A DNA stretch of 64,000 nt from Cervus elaphus (GCF_910594005.1 NC_057824.1:23773314-23837313); one strand, 5' to 3'. Counted from the stretch's first letter, positions 34,861 through 47,316 are shown. Translations and numbers: made by a program. The notes: generated from the letters alone by a model not told the origin.

Positions 34861-35779
34861 TAGCAAAACAGTATTTCCCTAAACAGAACGGACATGTTTT
34901 TCCAAAGTTTCATTGGGGTAGGAGCTTCACATATTGACCTTAGTCAGTGAACTGGCAAGCATGCAGTAATGCATAAAAACCTTACATGGTTGACAGGTAA
35001 CGGCTGTCAGTAAAAATGGTATGAGTTTCTGAGCATTTACTTACGTTTATTTTAAGCAGTTAATTTAATCAGATATTCAAAAATTGTAAGAGTACAAGTG
35101 ATAATCATGTCTAATGTTGAGAAACCACTGAAGAAATGTTAATGAAGCACTACAGAAGAAATAAAGTAGACAGTGATTTTGAGGAGCAAGAACAATTGGG
35201 AAGGAAAAGGAAAAGCCTTGGGAATAATCAAAGTTACTGATTATGACTAGTCATCCAAGTGACATCAGTATAAATGAGTTTAACATAGAAGCTGTTCTAA
35301 TTTTGAACCCCAAGTTACAAGATACTAGGGGAAGATATAAACATTACTAATAAATACCTTAATTATATCATGACAGGTTTTGTACTAAAAGAGACTACTC
35401 TGTTGTGAGAGTTGCTTAAAGGAGCATTTACATTGAGCAAACACCTGTAGTGAATATTTCTGAATGTATAGCTCAGCAGAGCTGTTCATTTCCTTGGGCA
35501 TTGAGATTAATTATGCTCCCTGAAAATAAGCCAATCTATTTCCTGAAAACCAGCCAGATAATGAAATTCATTAGTGTTTCATGTGTTAAGTACTATAATC
35601 TGATAGAATAGCATGCATTATGCCAGATAGCATTAGTCACATTGTCACTAGTATCTTAAAATTTTATCAACAAGAAGTCCTCCCTATCCCCCATCCCCAC
35701 CCCCAAAATAAAACTATGTAAGGAAATTATTTTGCATATTTATGTCCTTTCTTTCAATTCAGTGTTTTCCATTTTACAG
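34861..35779. other. Intron 3, unique sequence
   Basis: No gene seen. A C-rich run at 35684-35705 is the only simple-sequence feature. Confidence 0.4.
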
Positions 35780-35960
35780 AGCTCTTATGCATATTATCTT
35801 TTTATGTTCTTAACAAAAATCCTACAAGCATCCCTTTTTCAATACTGTATGACATCTGTCCATTTGTGGACAGGGCAAATGAAACTCAGGTGTTGTGACT
35901 TCCCAAAGGTCATATAGCTTGTTAATGACAAGGTCAAGGCTCAAATTTTCATAATTTGCT
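35780..35960 (+). mobile_element. MIR SINE
   Basis: Has the MIR core order: CATATTATCTTTTTATG, a degraded GGACAGGGCAAATGAAACTCAGG, then GACTTCCCAAAGGTCATATAG and AATGACAAGGTCAAGGCTC. Confidence 0.8.
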
Positions 35961-36371
35961 TTGTATCTACTGCAGATCAACCAGCCATTTGAGATAAGTA
36001 CAGTCTCTTTTCATAGAGTACTAGGTTTCAGTTATGGTCATTAAAAATATATATAAATGGGACCAAATAGGCTTTTATTGTTCCTTTAATTTGTATTATG
36101 GAATTCAACTGAAACTGTAGGAAACTAAAATTAGTATTGAGAGAATAAACTTAATTTCTAACTTATCCATATATTTAAATGTTAGATGTGTTCTGCTGAA
36201 TTTGATTTTTAACTTTTATAAAATTTACTGATATAGTAATACAAATATATAAATAAAGTACATTTTACTAGTTACAGTAAACCTAGAAAAAAGCAAAGCT
36301 GTTTTCAAGAAGTAGCAAATAAATTGCTTTTAAATTTGAAACATGGGATGTTTTGTATTTTTAAATTCTAG
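35961..36371. other. End of intron 3
   Basis: AT-rich, with no feature apart from the exon 4 acceptor. Confidence 0.5.
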
Positions 36372-36506
36372 GTCAGACTTTTGGTTCGACAGGAGATCTG
36401 TAGTATAAATTACAAACTATTTGATAGCAAACTGAGAGAATTGACTGAACGCATTGGGAAGACACAGTGCACAAATAAACATGAAGCAACAGCGGATAAA
36501 CTCTTT
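36372..36506 (+). CDS. ATF7IP2: ATF7IP2 exon 4 (residues 325-369), SETDB1-binding coiled coil
   Basis: A 135-nt exon (45 codons, phase 0 at both ends) with acceptor AAATTCTAG and donor GTAAGT at 36507. It encodes VRLLVRQEICSINYKLF followed by KLRELTERIGKTQC and NKHEATADKLF. The heptad-like leucines and the Arg-Ile-Gly-Lys-Thr-Gln signature match the ATF7IP-family segment that binds SETDB1 and protects it from nuclear export and degradation. Because it is phase 0 at both ends, skipping it would keep the frame but delete the core of this helix. The preceding intron is about 10.5 kb and carries the LTR provirus. Confidence 0.93.
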
Positions 36507-37074
36507 GTAAGTTTCTAATTTCATTTAGTTTCATTCGAGTCGTTTTAAAAAGTAATATTTAATGATGTTGTACATGTTAGGAAAGGAAAATAAAGGTAGA
36601 CTAAAATCTGATCCCTGGCCACAACCTGATATATTAATACTATACATAGAATTTATTATACCTCAGCTATTTTGGTCCTTGAGAAATACTTGTAGAGCCA
36701 TCAGCCTTTAGGTGTCAATTAAAAAATACATTCTGTATTAGAGTTTATGTAACCTGTTTCAGGCTCGCTTTAGGGGTTTTTTTTGTTTGTTTTATTTTAC
36801 TCTTCTAGGGTTACTTGTGGATTGATATTTCTATCACTATTAATATTATGGTGAACTAATTAGAAGTTTCATTTTCTTTTTAAATCTTCCAATCTTGGAC
36901 ATATTATACTAGCATCAAACCTGATTTAAATGTTTGCCTTACAGAAGAATTTCTCATATATTTGATGGATGCCTAAGTCTCACAAAACTACATAGGCAAA
37001 TAGTTTTCTCGCCGTCTCTATGTGATATATTTTTTGGTACTCTGGTTTTGCATTTATTTGTTCTTTTCTTCTAG
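36507..37074 (+). other. ATF7IP2: ATF7IP2 intron 4
   Basis: Short intron with GTAAGT and TTCTTCTAG ends and no recent insertions. Confidence 0.85.
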
Positions 37075-37170
37075 GCAAAAATAGCAAAACTTGAAAGACG
37101 TGTTAAAGCAGTGTTACCTCAAAGGCATTGTGTGGAACCAAATGTGGTATCCAACAATACAGCTTGTAAG
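37075..37170 (+). CDS. ATF7IP2: ATF7IP2 exon 5 (residues 370-401)
   Basis: A 96-nt exon (32 codons) with acceptor TTCTTTTCTTCTAG. It encodes AKIAKLERRVKAVL and continues to TACK, completing the coiled-coil domain. The donor used must be the weak GTTGGT at 37171, because only that choice joins to exon 6 in frame (ACK-VANSE, as in the family). A stronger-looking donor, GTAAGG, begins five bases earlier at 37166, and its use would shift the frame and reach a stop early in exon 6. Intron 4 is short (568 bp) and clean. Confidence 0.92.
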
Positions 37171-37769
37171 GTTGGTATAAATGTATAGGAGTTTTAATAA
37201 CTTACTTGACGCACATTATAAGTAGTGGGATTGTTAAGAACCAGAATATACTACCAGATGAAGACACGGGTTTAAAAGATAATAAATTTATACTTAAGAA
37301 TATTCCTGTGACTCTGGAGAAGATAACTTCAGATAGCCAAAAGTAATGCCACTTGTATTTCTTTTATAAAATGAGTAGAGAGGTGATTTGTGATCGCCTA
37401 AACTGCCTCCCTCTGTCATTTTATCAGGATAAAAAATTTTAAACATACACAGAAAAGCTAAAAGAATTTTACAGTAAATGCTTATATAGTCAATGTATAA
37501 CTTCTACCTTTATTTTTTGAATATATTTATATTTGTCATGTATCTGTCATTCTACTCATCCCCCAAGCCATCTTTATATTTGGTCCATTCATAAGTACTA
37601 AAGTATTTTGTATCAAAATACACTTTGCAGTGTCCACTTCAAAATATCTTAACATGAGTGTCATTAAATAGAATTTAGTATCTGTTTATAGTTTTTATAT
37701 AAAATTTAAAATAGTCTTAAGTATACATTCCCTGAATTTTTTTCTTCTATCTTTATTCCCTTCAGTATC
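37171..37769 (+). other. Start of ATF7IP2 intron 5
   Basis: No gene seen. It may include old LINE material near 37430-37700. Confidence 0.4.
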
Positions 37770-38650
37770 ATATATGCACTAGCCTCAGTAACTCAACTGC
37801 AAAGCATTTTCTTCCCTGTTTTCTGAAAGTTTGTATAAGATATTTATTATTTCTTTAAATATTTGATAAAATCCACCTCTGAAAACCATTTGGGCCAGAA
37901 GTTTTCTAAGAAGACTTTTTCCTGAAAATGTAATTCTTTAATAGTATAAAGCAATTAAGATTTTTGTTTCATCTTGTGTATTAGTTTTGTAAGTTATCTT
38001 AGCAAGGAATCTGTCCATTTTATCTAAGTTGTTGGTTTTGTTGGCATAAAGTTGTTGATAAAATTCCCTTGTCATTTTAATATTTGTAAATCTGTAGTGA
38101 TATACTCTTTCATTTCTGTTACTTATATAAACCATGTTTTCTTTTTTTTTTTTTTTTTGGTCAATCTTATTTTAGATGTAATTTGTTCTTTTTCCAGCTT
38201 CTTAAAAGAGAAAGAGCTTTAATTTTAACCTTCTTTTCTACTAGGAAATATTTAAAGATATAAATTTTCTTCTAAGCACTGCTTTTTCTAAGCATCCTCT
38301 TAGCACTTATGTACTTCTCAGTGTAGAAAGTATAATAATCTGTATTACACTGTATTTTTGTTTTCCATTAGTTCAAAATAATTTCTTATTTCTCTTGTGG
38401 TATTGTTCTTTGATCTATGGCTTATTTAGAAGTATGTGTTTAATTTTCAGACATTTCTTGCTATCTTAATTTTACTGATACCTGTTTTTCTCAAAAAAAC
38501 ATACTAGGTAAAATTTCGATCTTGAGTTTTTGACACTTAGTTTATGCCCAAGGTATGCTTTCCCCTGGTGAATGTTCCCTGTACCCTTAAAAAGACTATT
38601 GGGTGTAATATTCAATAAGTTTCACATCTGTGCTAATTGTATCAAGATGG
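37770..38650 (-). mobile_element. L1 remnant, antisense
   Basis: Complement of L1 ORF2, recognisable from CCCTTGTCATTTTAATATTTG near 38067 and the pyrimidine-rich blocks with TTAGTTCAAAATAATTTC near 38373. No frame survives. Confidence 0.75.
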
Positions 38651-38654
38651 TTCA

Positions 38655-39105
38655 TAGTGATGATTCATGGCTCCCAAAAGATGTCCTGACCTAATCCCCA
38701 GAACCTGTGAGTATGTTACTTAATGTACTTAAAAGAAGCTTATAAATGGGAAGATTATCCTAGTGGGCTCAATATGATCATTGGGGTCCTTATAAAAAAG
38801 GAGTGAAGGTTAAAGACAGAAAATAGAGATGGGACGGTGAAAGCAGAGGTTGGATGATTGCACTGAAGATGGAGGCAAGGGCTACAAGCTAAGGAATGCT
38901 GGCAGCTCCTAGAAGCTGGAATAAAGGAAATGGATTCTCTCCTGAAGCCTCCAGAAGGGATCCAGCCCTGCTAACAACTTGATCTTAAAAAAAAACAGTT
39001 TCAAACTTCTGGCCTTCAGAAGTGTGAGAGAATAAGTTTCTGTTGTTTTAAACCACCTAGTTTGTGGTAATTTGTTATCACATCCTCCAAAAACTAATAC
39101 AGGAT
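38655..39105 (+). mobile_element. MaLR (MST/MLT1-like) LTR
   Basis: Shows CCTGACCTAATCCCCAGAAC, GAGGCAAGGGCTACAAGC, then TTCTGTTGTTTTAAACCACC and TAATTTGTTATCACATCC at the 3' end, the usual order in ERVL-MaLR LTRs. The subfamily is uncertain. Confidence 0.7.
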
Positions 39106-39600
39106 GTAGTACCAGGAAGTATGGTGTGCTGTTGTAACAAATACCTAAAAATGTGGAAGTGGATTTGGAATGGTAGAGGCTGGAGGAATATTGAGGAACA
39201 TGATTTTTCAAAAATTTGGATTGCCTTGAACAGACTTAGTAGAAATATAGATGTTAAAGTCTGCAAATAAGGGCTCAGGAGGAAATGAGAACATCTTAGA
39301 GAAACCTTATATATTTTAAGAAAATACCTAAATCTTCATAAACAGACTGTTGGTAGAAATATGGACATTTAAAAGCACTGTCCCTAAAGACTCAAATAAG
39401 GAACATATTGAAATTGGGGAGGAGGGAGTTCTTGTTGCATTGTGGCAGAAAGCTTAGCTGAAATGTGACCTCCAGTGATATAACATGGAAAGCAGAATTT
39501 ACAAGTGATGAGCTTGTATTTTTATTAGGCTGTTGAGATTTTTGAGCAAAGTGTTGAAAGTTTGGCTTGGTTTCTTGCTTCTTACAGTAAAATGTGAGAG
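39106..39600 (+). mobile_element. MaLR internal sequence
   Basis: Continues directly from the LTR with GTACCAGGAAGTATGGTGTG, AAATACCTAAAAATGTGG and GATTGCCTTGAACAGACTTAG, typical of THE1/MST internal DNA. It has decayed and is non-coding. Confidence 0.7.
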
Positions 39601-40124
39601 AAAAGAGATAAATTGAAGGAGAAACTGTTTAGCAAAAAGGAACCAGTATTTGATTTGGCAAAGTATTAGACTATCCAAAACTCATCAACTAGAAAAGAAC
39701 AAGTTGGAAAATTGATTCATTTCTGGTCTTCACTTATTACTATAAGTATAAAAAATAAAATTTTCTTTGTTAAAGCTGAATGTTTATTAATTCCTAAAAT
39801 TCAGTATAATAGGAATAAAATATCTTCTTCATTCTTCTGTATCTAAGTACTTAGGTATTTGTTTTTCCTTCTCTTAAAGCTAAGAAATTGCTTCATGTTG
39901 TCATTAGTTTTATTTCTTTTGAAGTATTTTTTAAAAATTCATTTTGGCAGAGTAACTGCGATCATGGTCATCAGCCATTGATACACATATAATTTGCTTT
40001 ACCATATGTATAGAGAAATAGTTTGAGAACAATTTCCAAGTGAAATTTTAACCTATCAATTTTGTGTGGAAGACCACAGTTGGTAACCCTCCCCTCAACT
40101 GCTTTTTCCTCACCCAATTAACAG
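39601..40124. other. End of intron 5
   Basis: Unique sequence up to the exon 6 acceptor. Confidence 0.45.
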
Positions 40125-40282
40125 GTTGCAAATTCAGAGACAATGATTTTGGATAAGAATCCAGAGTCAGTTAATAGTCCACAGGAGAGGAAAACTGTGA
40201 AATCTGAAACTTGTAACCCTTCAGAAAAATCAAGTGGAAAGATTAATTGGTCACTGGACCATAATGAAGCTGTTTCTGAAAG
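40125..40282 (+). CDS. ATF7IP2: ATF7IP2 exon 6 (residues 402-453 plus two bases)
   Basis: A 158-nt exon with acceptor CACCCAATTAACAG and donor GTAGGC at 40283. It encodes VANSETMILDKNPESVNSP and then a polar Ser/Lys/Asn-rich linker of low complexity (including a PSEKSSGKINW stretch). This linker separates the coiled coil from the C-terminal part of the protein. It ends in phase 2 and is completed to a Ser codon by the first base of exon 7. It was recognised from family similarity and consistent phasing. The next intron is 22.7 kb and dominated by transposons. Confidence 0.9.
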
Positions 40283-41639
40283 GTAGGCATTTCTATAAAA
40301 ATGCATGAACTTGCTCATCTAAATGTGTTTGTAAACACCATGTACTTTTTTTTCTCAACGTAAAATAGCTTAAAGCTTCATATTTATATGAAAACTATTT
40401 TTGTCCATTATGAAGAAATTGGTTCTCTAGAAGTTTAATTGTTGTTTTAACTGTACTCAATAAAACTTTGAATTGGTTAGATGATCAGGTTTTTCACTGT
40501 GATGCTTTCTATCTTTGATATGGCAACCAGAGTGATAAACTGGATCATTCTAGTAGTTTCCACTTCTACTCATAGAAGAATCAAGGCCCTATGAAACAAT
40601 GGTTTCAAAAAAATTACACAGAAAAGTAAGATTAGGAAAATAATACAAGGAAAAAAGTGACTAAAATTAGTTCCCTGCATGTTGGAAGTGTATAGTATCA
40701 TGATAATGTCAAATTAGAGTGAATAGACTAACTTACTCATCTAATTGATCACAAAGCGGCTTAGACACTAGATCTCGTCTAGTCTAATAAAAGATTTGGG
40801 GCTGGCGGGAAGGAAGTAATTTAGTTTAACAGAGAAGCTTGATTGGTGATCTTGGCCTGAATTGATGTTCAAGGGTAGAGGGCTGGGGACATTTTAATGA
40901 ATTATTTTCACTGGTGCCTCTCAACAGTTTTTGAGCTTTATAATATTATTTATTTACTTAACATTCACTCCTTAGTATATCCTATGGTTTTGATTTTATA
41001 TGGTAAATTATACCTCAGCTTTTAAAAAGAGGAAACTATATAACCAAAAACAACTGAGTTAAATAATGGCCGTTGAATGGAGAATATCACTCTTCTTCCC
41101 CAAGTGACTGTGCGTACTCAAGGATGCTGTAAAATTGAAGAGAAGCATTTCAAATCTATGCCATTTACATGCAGTTCTGACTCTTCAGAAGAAATCCTAA
41201 TGTTCCATGATATTGAGGTCTGCATTCTAGTTTGAGTCAGGAAGCTGCTGTGAAGAAGGCATTTACTTAGTTGGCAAAGAAAAGAGTCACATTTCAATGA
41301 GTCTTTATTGCTGCCACTTACTGATGCCTGTGCTAAAACTCATAAAGTGACAAAAAAGAAAAATAAAATGCTGTTGATAGAAGTGAAAAAGTGAAGACAC
41401 CATTATATAAATAACATTTTATAGGCTGATATGCAAAATTTATCACTGGCTTATATCTGTGATGCGAACAATTCACGTTTCCATGCGCTGTAATGAAGGC
41501 AGAATGTACGATTTATGAAACCGTTTCAGGCAGCACTCTCAGCCCGAGGTGAGTGTGAGAACAGGTGTATACAAGAAATGTGCAACTTGACCCTGGTAAG
41601 TAAGTAGGTGAGGTTCAGCGGTGAGTTTTATAAAACATT
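40283..41639 (+). other. Start of ATF7IP2 intron 6, repeat-poor
   Basis: About 1.35 kb without a named repeat. It includes a block at 41455-41600 that keeps more CpGs than its surroundings. Confidence 0.45.
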
Positions 41640-42069
41640 TAAGGAAGAAACAATACCAGTTTTAAACAAACCATACCAACTATAAAAATAAGAGGGACTA
41701 TTCTCTAGTTCATTTCAAGAGACTAGATACTAAAGTGTATTAACTCTGACACATTGATAATAAAATCAATTGTAGAATTTTACAGAGATAGAAATTACAG
41801 TTTACGTGTACCCACAAAATGATTCAAATAATCCTAAACAAGAGACTGGTAAACCAAATTCAACAATATATAAAAGTTGAGTTTGTTCTAGGAATGCTGC
41901 AATGTTGGTTTAACAATAACGAGTTAACTTAAGTAATGTACTAGGAGAGTCATCATCAGTTCACAATAGATGTAGGATTTGATAAAAATATCTGGTTTAT
42001 GATTAAAAACAAATTCTTAGCAAACTTGGAATAAGAGGTAACTTCCTTAATCTAATAAAGAGTATCTGT

Positions 42070-42327
42070 GCTGCTGCTGCTGCTAAGTCACTTCAGTCAT
42101 GTCCGACTCTATGCGATCCCATAGACGGCAGCCCACCACCCTGTCCCTAGGATTCTCCAGGCAAGAATACTGAAGTAGGTTGCCATTTCTTTCTCCGATG
42201 CATGAAAGTGGAGTCGCTCAGTCGTGTCCAACTCTTAGCGACCCCATGGACTGCAGCCTGCTAGGCTCCTCCATCCATGGGATTTTCCAGGCAAGAGTAC
42301 TGGAGTGGGTTGCCATTGCCTTCTCCA
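42070..42327 (-). mobile_element. Bov-A2 type SINE with (GCT)n
   Basis: Two Bov-A monomers; perfect 13-bp duplication AAAGAGTATCTGT at 42057-42069 and 42328-42340. Confidence 0.95.
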
Positions 42328-42622
42328 AAAGAGTATCTGTAAAAACCGTAAAACTAATCTGATAGTGAAATATGGGAAATATTCCCTTTGAGATAAAAAT
42401 AGAAGGGTGCCTGCTGTTACCACTTTAATGTTATACTGATATCTTGGCTAATGCAAAAAAAGAAAAATATGAAAGAAACAGTAAATATTATTGCAGAGAT
42501 GATTGGGGTATTATATATATGTAGAAAATCCAACGGAACTTACAGGTAAATTATTAGGATTAATTAGAGTTTAGCACAATTGCTAATATAAGAAAGAAGT
42601 TGTATTCCTATATACCAAATAT

Positions 42623-42829
42623 GGGCTTCCCTGATGGCTAAGACAGTAAAGAATCTGCCTACAATGCAGGAGAGCCAGGTTCTATCCCTGTGTAGGGAAG
42701 ATCCCCTGGAGAAACAAATGGCTACCCATTCCAGTATTCTTGCCTTGAGAATTCCATAGACAGAGGAGGCTGGCAAGCTACAGTCCATGGGGTCGTAAAG
42801 AGTTGGACACATGACTGAACGACTAGCAC
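42623..42829 (+). mobile_element. Bov-tA SINE
   Basis: Sense element from GGGCTTCCCTGATGGCTAAG to GACTGAACGACTAGCACA. Confidence 0.92.
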
Positions 42830-43026
42830 AATACGAGATATAAAAAATTAGGAAATGAAAAAACTTTTAACGTAGTATTAAACATAGCAGGTACCTAGAA
42901 ATACAATTATCAGGCATGTAATAACTCTGAAGGAAATTACAAAACTTTGAGATATTAAAGAAGAATTCACTGAAGAAATGTACCATGTTTATGCTTTGGA
43001 CGATGTAGTATTAGAAATTGCTGTTA

Positions 43027-43157
43027 GGTGAAATGAAGTGAAGTCGCTCAGTCGTGTCCGACTCTTTGCGACTCCATGGACTGTAGCCTACCAGGATTCT
43101 CAGTCCATGGGATTTTCCAGGCAAGAATACTGGAGTGGGTTGCCATGTCCTTCTCCA
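43027..43157 (-). mobile_element. Bov-A SINE monomer
   Basis: A 131-bp insertion with a perfect 14-bp duplication AGAAATTGCTGTTA at 43013-43026 and 43158-43171. Confidence 0.95.
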
Positions 43158-43492
43158 AGAAATTGCTGTTACATTCATTCAAATTAATTTATAGAGTAAA
43201 CTTTCAGTTTCATAGTGAGCAATTTTATGGAACTTGACAAGTTGATTTAATTCTGAAATGATAAGATAAATGCAACAGATTAAGAGGTCAGGATACCTTT
43301 TAAACAGAGAAACAAACTAAAAGGAGTTTGGTATCAGACATCAGGACATTATAAAACTGCAGAAATTAGGATAATATGATATTGGCAAGTGCTGGAATAG
43401 AGCTATGTAACAGTATCTGGAAACCTCTACATCGATATATTCGTGATTTGTGTTGGAGATTGTATGGCAGATCATTGGGGAAATGGTTAACT

Positions 43493-45755
43493 TTTCAGTT
43501 CAGTTCAGTCTTAGTCGTGTCCGACTCTTTCTGAGCATGCCAGACTTCCCTGTCCATCACCAATGCCCAGAGCTTGCTCAAACTCATGTCCATCAAGTCG
43601 GTGATGCCATCCAACCATCTCATCCTCTGTCATCCACTTCTCGCACCTTCAATCTTTCCCAGCATCAGGGTCTTTTCCAATGAGTCAGTTCTTTGCATCA
43701 GGTGGCCAAAGTATTGGAACTTTACCATCAGTCCTTCCAATGAATATTCAGGACTGATTTCCTCTAGGATTGATTGATTTTATCTCCTTGCAGTCCACAG
43801 GACTCTCGAGTCTTCTCCAACATCATGGTTCAAAAGCATCAGTTCTTTGGCACTCAGCTTTCTTTATGGTCCAATTCTCACATCCATATATGACTCCTGG
43901 AGAAACCATAGCTTTGATGAGACCGGCCATTGTTGGCAATGTAATGTTTCTGCTTTTTAATATGCTGTCTAGGTTGATTGTAGCTTTTCTTCCAAGGAGC
44001 AAGCATCTTTTAATTTCATGGCTGCAGTCACCATCTGCAGTGATTTGGGGGCCCAAGAAAATAAAGCCTGTCACTGTTTCCATTGTTTTTTCCCACTTAT
44101 TTGCCATGAAGTGATTTGACCAGATGCCATGATCTTCATTTTTTGAATGGTGAGGTTTAAGCCAGCTTTTTCACTCTCCTCTTTCACTTTCATCAAGAGG
44201 CTCTTCAGTTCCTCTACGCTTTGTGCCATAAGGGTGGTGTCATCTGCATATCTGAAGTTCTTGATATTTCTCACGCCATCTTGATTCCAGCATGTGCTTC
44301 ATCCAGCCCAGCATTTCGCATGATGTGCTCTACATATAAGTTAAATAAACAGGTGACAGTATACAGCCTTGACATACTCCTTTCCCAATTTGGAACCAGT
44401 CCATTGTTCAGTGTCGGTTCTAACTGTTGCTTCTTGACCTGCATACAGATTTCTCAGGAAGCAGGTAAGGTGGTCTGGTATTCCCATCTCTTTAAGAATT
44501 TTCCATAGTTTATTGTGATCCACACAGTCAAAGGCTTTGGCATAGTCAGTAAAGCAGAAATAGATGTTTTTCTGGAACTCTCTTGCTTTTTTGATGATCC
44601 AACGGATGTTGGCAATTTGATCTCTGCTTCCTGTGCCTTTTCTAAATCCAGTGTGAACATCTGGAAGTTCACGATTCATGTACTGTTGAAGCCTGGCATG
44701 GAGAATTTTGAGCATTACTTTGCTAGCATGTGAGATAAGTGCAATTGTGTGGTAGTTTGAGCATTCTTTGGGATTGCCTTTCTTTGGGATTGGAATGAAA
44801 ACTGACCTTTTCCAGTCCCGTGGCCACTGCTGAATTTTCCAAATTGCTGGCATATTGAGTGCAGCACTTTCACAGCATCATCTTTTAGGATTTGAAATAG
44901 CTCAGCTGGAATTCCACTAGCTTTGTTCATAGTGATGCTTCCTAATTCCCACTTGACTTCACACTCAAAGATGTCTGGCTCTAGGTGAGTGATCCCACCA
45001 TCATGGTTATCTGGGTCATTAAGATCTTTTTGTATAGTTCTGTGTATTCTTGCCACCTCTTCTTACTGTCTTCTGCTTCTGTTAGGTCCGTACCATTTCT
45101 GTCCTTTTTAGGGCCCATCTTTGCATGAAATGTTCCCTTGGTATCTCTAATTTTCTTGACATCTGTAGTCTTTCCCATTCTATAGTTTTCCTGTTTCTTT
45201 GCACTGTTCAGTTAGTAAGGCTTTCTTATTTCTCCCTGTTATTCTTTGGAGCTCTGCATTCAGATGGGTATATTTTTCCTTTTCTCCTTTGCCTTTTGCT
45301 TCTCTTTTTTTTTTTTTTTCAGCTGTTTGTAAGGTCTCCTCAGACAACCATTTTGCCTTATTGCATTTTTTTCTTGGAGATGGTTTTGATCACCACCTCC
45401 TATAAAATGTTAAGAACCACCATCCATAGTTCTTCAGGCCCTCTGTCTATCAGATCTGATCCCTTGAATCTATTTGTCACTTTCACTGTATATTTGTAAG
45501 GGATTTGATTTAGGTCATACCTGAATGACCTCGTAGTTTTCCCTACTTTCTTCACTTAAGGTCTGAATTTTGCAATAAGGAGTTTGTGATCTGAGCCATA
45601 GTCAACTCCCGGTCTTTTTTTTTGCTTACTGTATAGAGCTGCTCCAGTTTCGGCTGCAAAGAATATAATCAGTGTGATTTTGGTATTGACCATCTGATGA
45701 TGTCCATGTGTAGAGCCGTCTCTCGTGTTGTTGGAAGAGGGGGTTTGCTATAAAT
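43493..45755 (-). mobile_element. BovB LINE, 2.2 kb, antisense
   Basis: Begins with the complement of the (ACTGA)n tail and runs back through RT. The minus-strand frame at 44341-44853 keeps an RT segment with KKGNPKECSNYHTIALISHA and YAKAFDCVDHNKLW, the fingers and catalytic-Asp region. It is damaged by frameshifts and stops before the endonuclease and cannot be active. Confidence 0.95.
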
Positions 45756-46800
45756 GGCCAATAAACACATGACATGGTGCTCATCTTCACTAAGTAATCA
45801 GGGAAATGCAAATTAAAACCACATGAGATACCATTTCGTATTGGTTAAGGAAAAGCTTCCCTCATAGCTCAGTTAAAGAATCCACCTGCCATGCAGGAGA
45901 CCCTGGTTCGATTCCTGGGTCAGGAAGATCTGCTGGAGAAGGGATAGGCTACCCACTCCAGTATTCATGGGCTTCCCTTGTGGTTCAGCTGGTAAAGAAT
46001 CCACCTGCAATGCCGGAGACCTGGGTTGGGAAGATCCCCTGGAGAAGAGAAAGGCTACCCTTTCCAGTGTTCTGTCCTGCAGAATTTCACGGTCTGTGTG
46101 TAAAGTCCATGGGATCGCAAAGAGTCAAACACAACTGAGTGACTTTCACTTTCAAGGAAAAGTAAAACATTTTAAATTCTGACAGTACCAGGTATTGGTG
46201 AGAGTTTGCGATAAGAGAATTGGTTTTATTTAATATTTTGTTTTTGGGTGAGTAAATTAGTATAGTTCTTCAGAAAAAAATTTGGCATTATCTAGAAATA
46301 TTGAAGATCTGAATGTCCTTTGTCCTAAGAGTTTTATCCCTTGATAAATACCTAGCTAGAAACATGTACACGTGTACAATAGGACATATATATATATATT
46401 TAGGAATGTTTATTAGCAGAATTTTCCATAGTAGCTAAAAACCAGAAGGAAAAAAGTCCATCTACAGTTTAACAGAAGAATAATTGCTGTAAATCCATAT
46501 GGTGGAATTCTGTACATTAACAAAAATGAACTACAGTGACATGTAACCACATGAATTATTTCCACAAAAACATGATTGAAAGGAGTATACAAGGAATAGC
46601 ATGATTCCAATTCAAATGAAGTTCATCCAGCAAAAACTATGTTATTTATGGATTCAGAGGCAGATAGTGAATCTAAAGAGTAAAAAAGGGGATTGGTACC
46701 ACAAATGCTGTTTATGGAGGAGATTTATGATTCAGGATAGAGGCATGTGGATTTCTGCAGTGCTAATAATTTACAATATATTTATCTGAGTAGGGGCTAT
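45756..46800 (+). mobile_element. L1 3' remnant with SINE insertion
   Basis: L1 ORF2 C-terminus (GGGAAATGCAAATTAAAACC near 45800) and 3' UTR continue on both sides of the SINE pair at 45856-46153 and fade out near 46800. Confidence 0.75.
45856..46153 (+). mobile_element. Dimeric Bov-tA SINE
   Basis: Two sense heads in tandem (about 45856-45968 and 45969-46153) inside a single duplication AAGGAAAAG at 45847-45855 and 46154-46162, so they entered as one unit. Confidence 0.9.
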
Positions 46801-47316
46801 GTGAATACTAGCTTTATAATTATTTATTAAGCTGAGCATGTATTTTTAATCTAACCTGAAGATAATTATTAATTAGAAATCTTAGATTATGTTTAATGTA
46901 ATCTTAACTGCTTTTTGTTGACTCATAACTGTAGTCTTAATACTTGTTTTCTATTTGCCCATTATTTTTGATACTTTTCCCTTATCCGTGTCTTTTTCTC
47001 AACTTAACGTGAATTTTGTTTTGGTGAATTTTTTTTTTTTCCATTCCGCATTTCCTCATTAATTACACATCTTTCAACCTTTAGGAAAACACATTTTTCA
47101 ACCTAAAGGATAACCTTCAGAAGTTTTCCTGAAGATCATGATATGTATTCTTGACTCTATTAGAGTCTGATATGAATTGCTACTTTTACCATTTTATAGG
47201 CAGTGTGTGACCTTAGAACACTTTTTAACTCCATTCACTGCTTCCTCGTGTTTGTTTCATGCACTTGAGTTTTACATTATTTTAAATCTCATAAGACAAT
47301 ATCATTACTTTGTACA
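46801..47316. other. Intron 6, nothing recognised
   Basis: AT-rich sequence between LINEs; no exon or named repeat. Confidence 0.4.

Larger units (their letters stand above)
41640..43492 (+). mobile_element. L1 ORF2 remnant broken by three SINEs
   Basis: A continuous old L1 (RT and C-terminal region, for example GACTGGTAAACCAAATTCAA near 41844 and the AATTAGGATAATATGATATTG region near 43364). It is interrupted at 42070-42327, 42623-42829 and 43027-43157. Confidence 0.75.

Noticed and set aside
44341..44853. 170-residue reverse-transcriptase-like frame
   Set aside because: Genuine BovB ORF2 sequence but a fragment of a broken LINE, so it is listed under the mobile element rather than as a gene.
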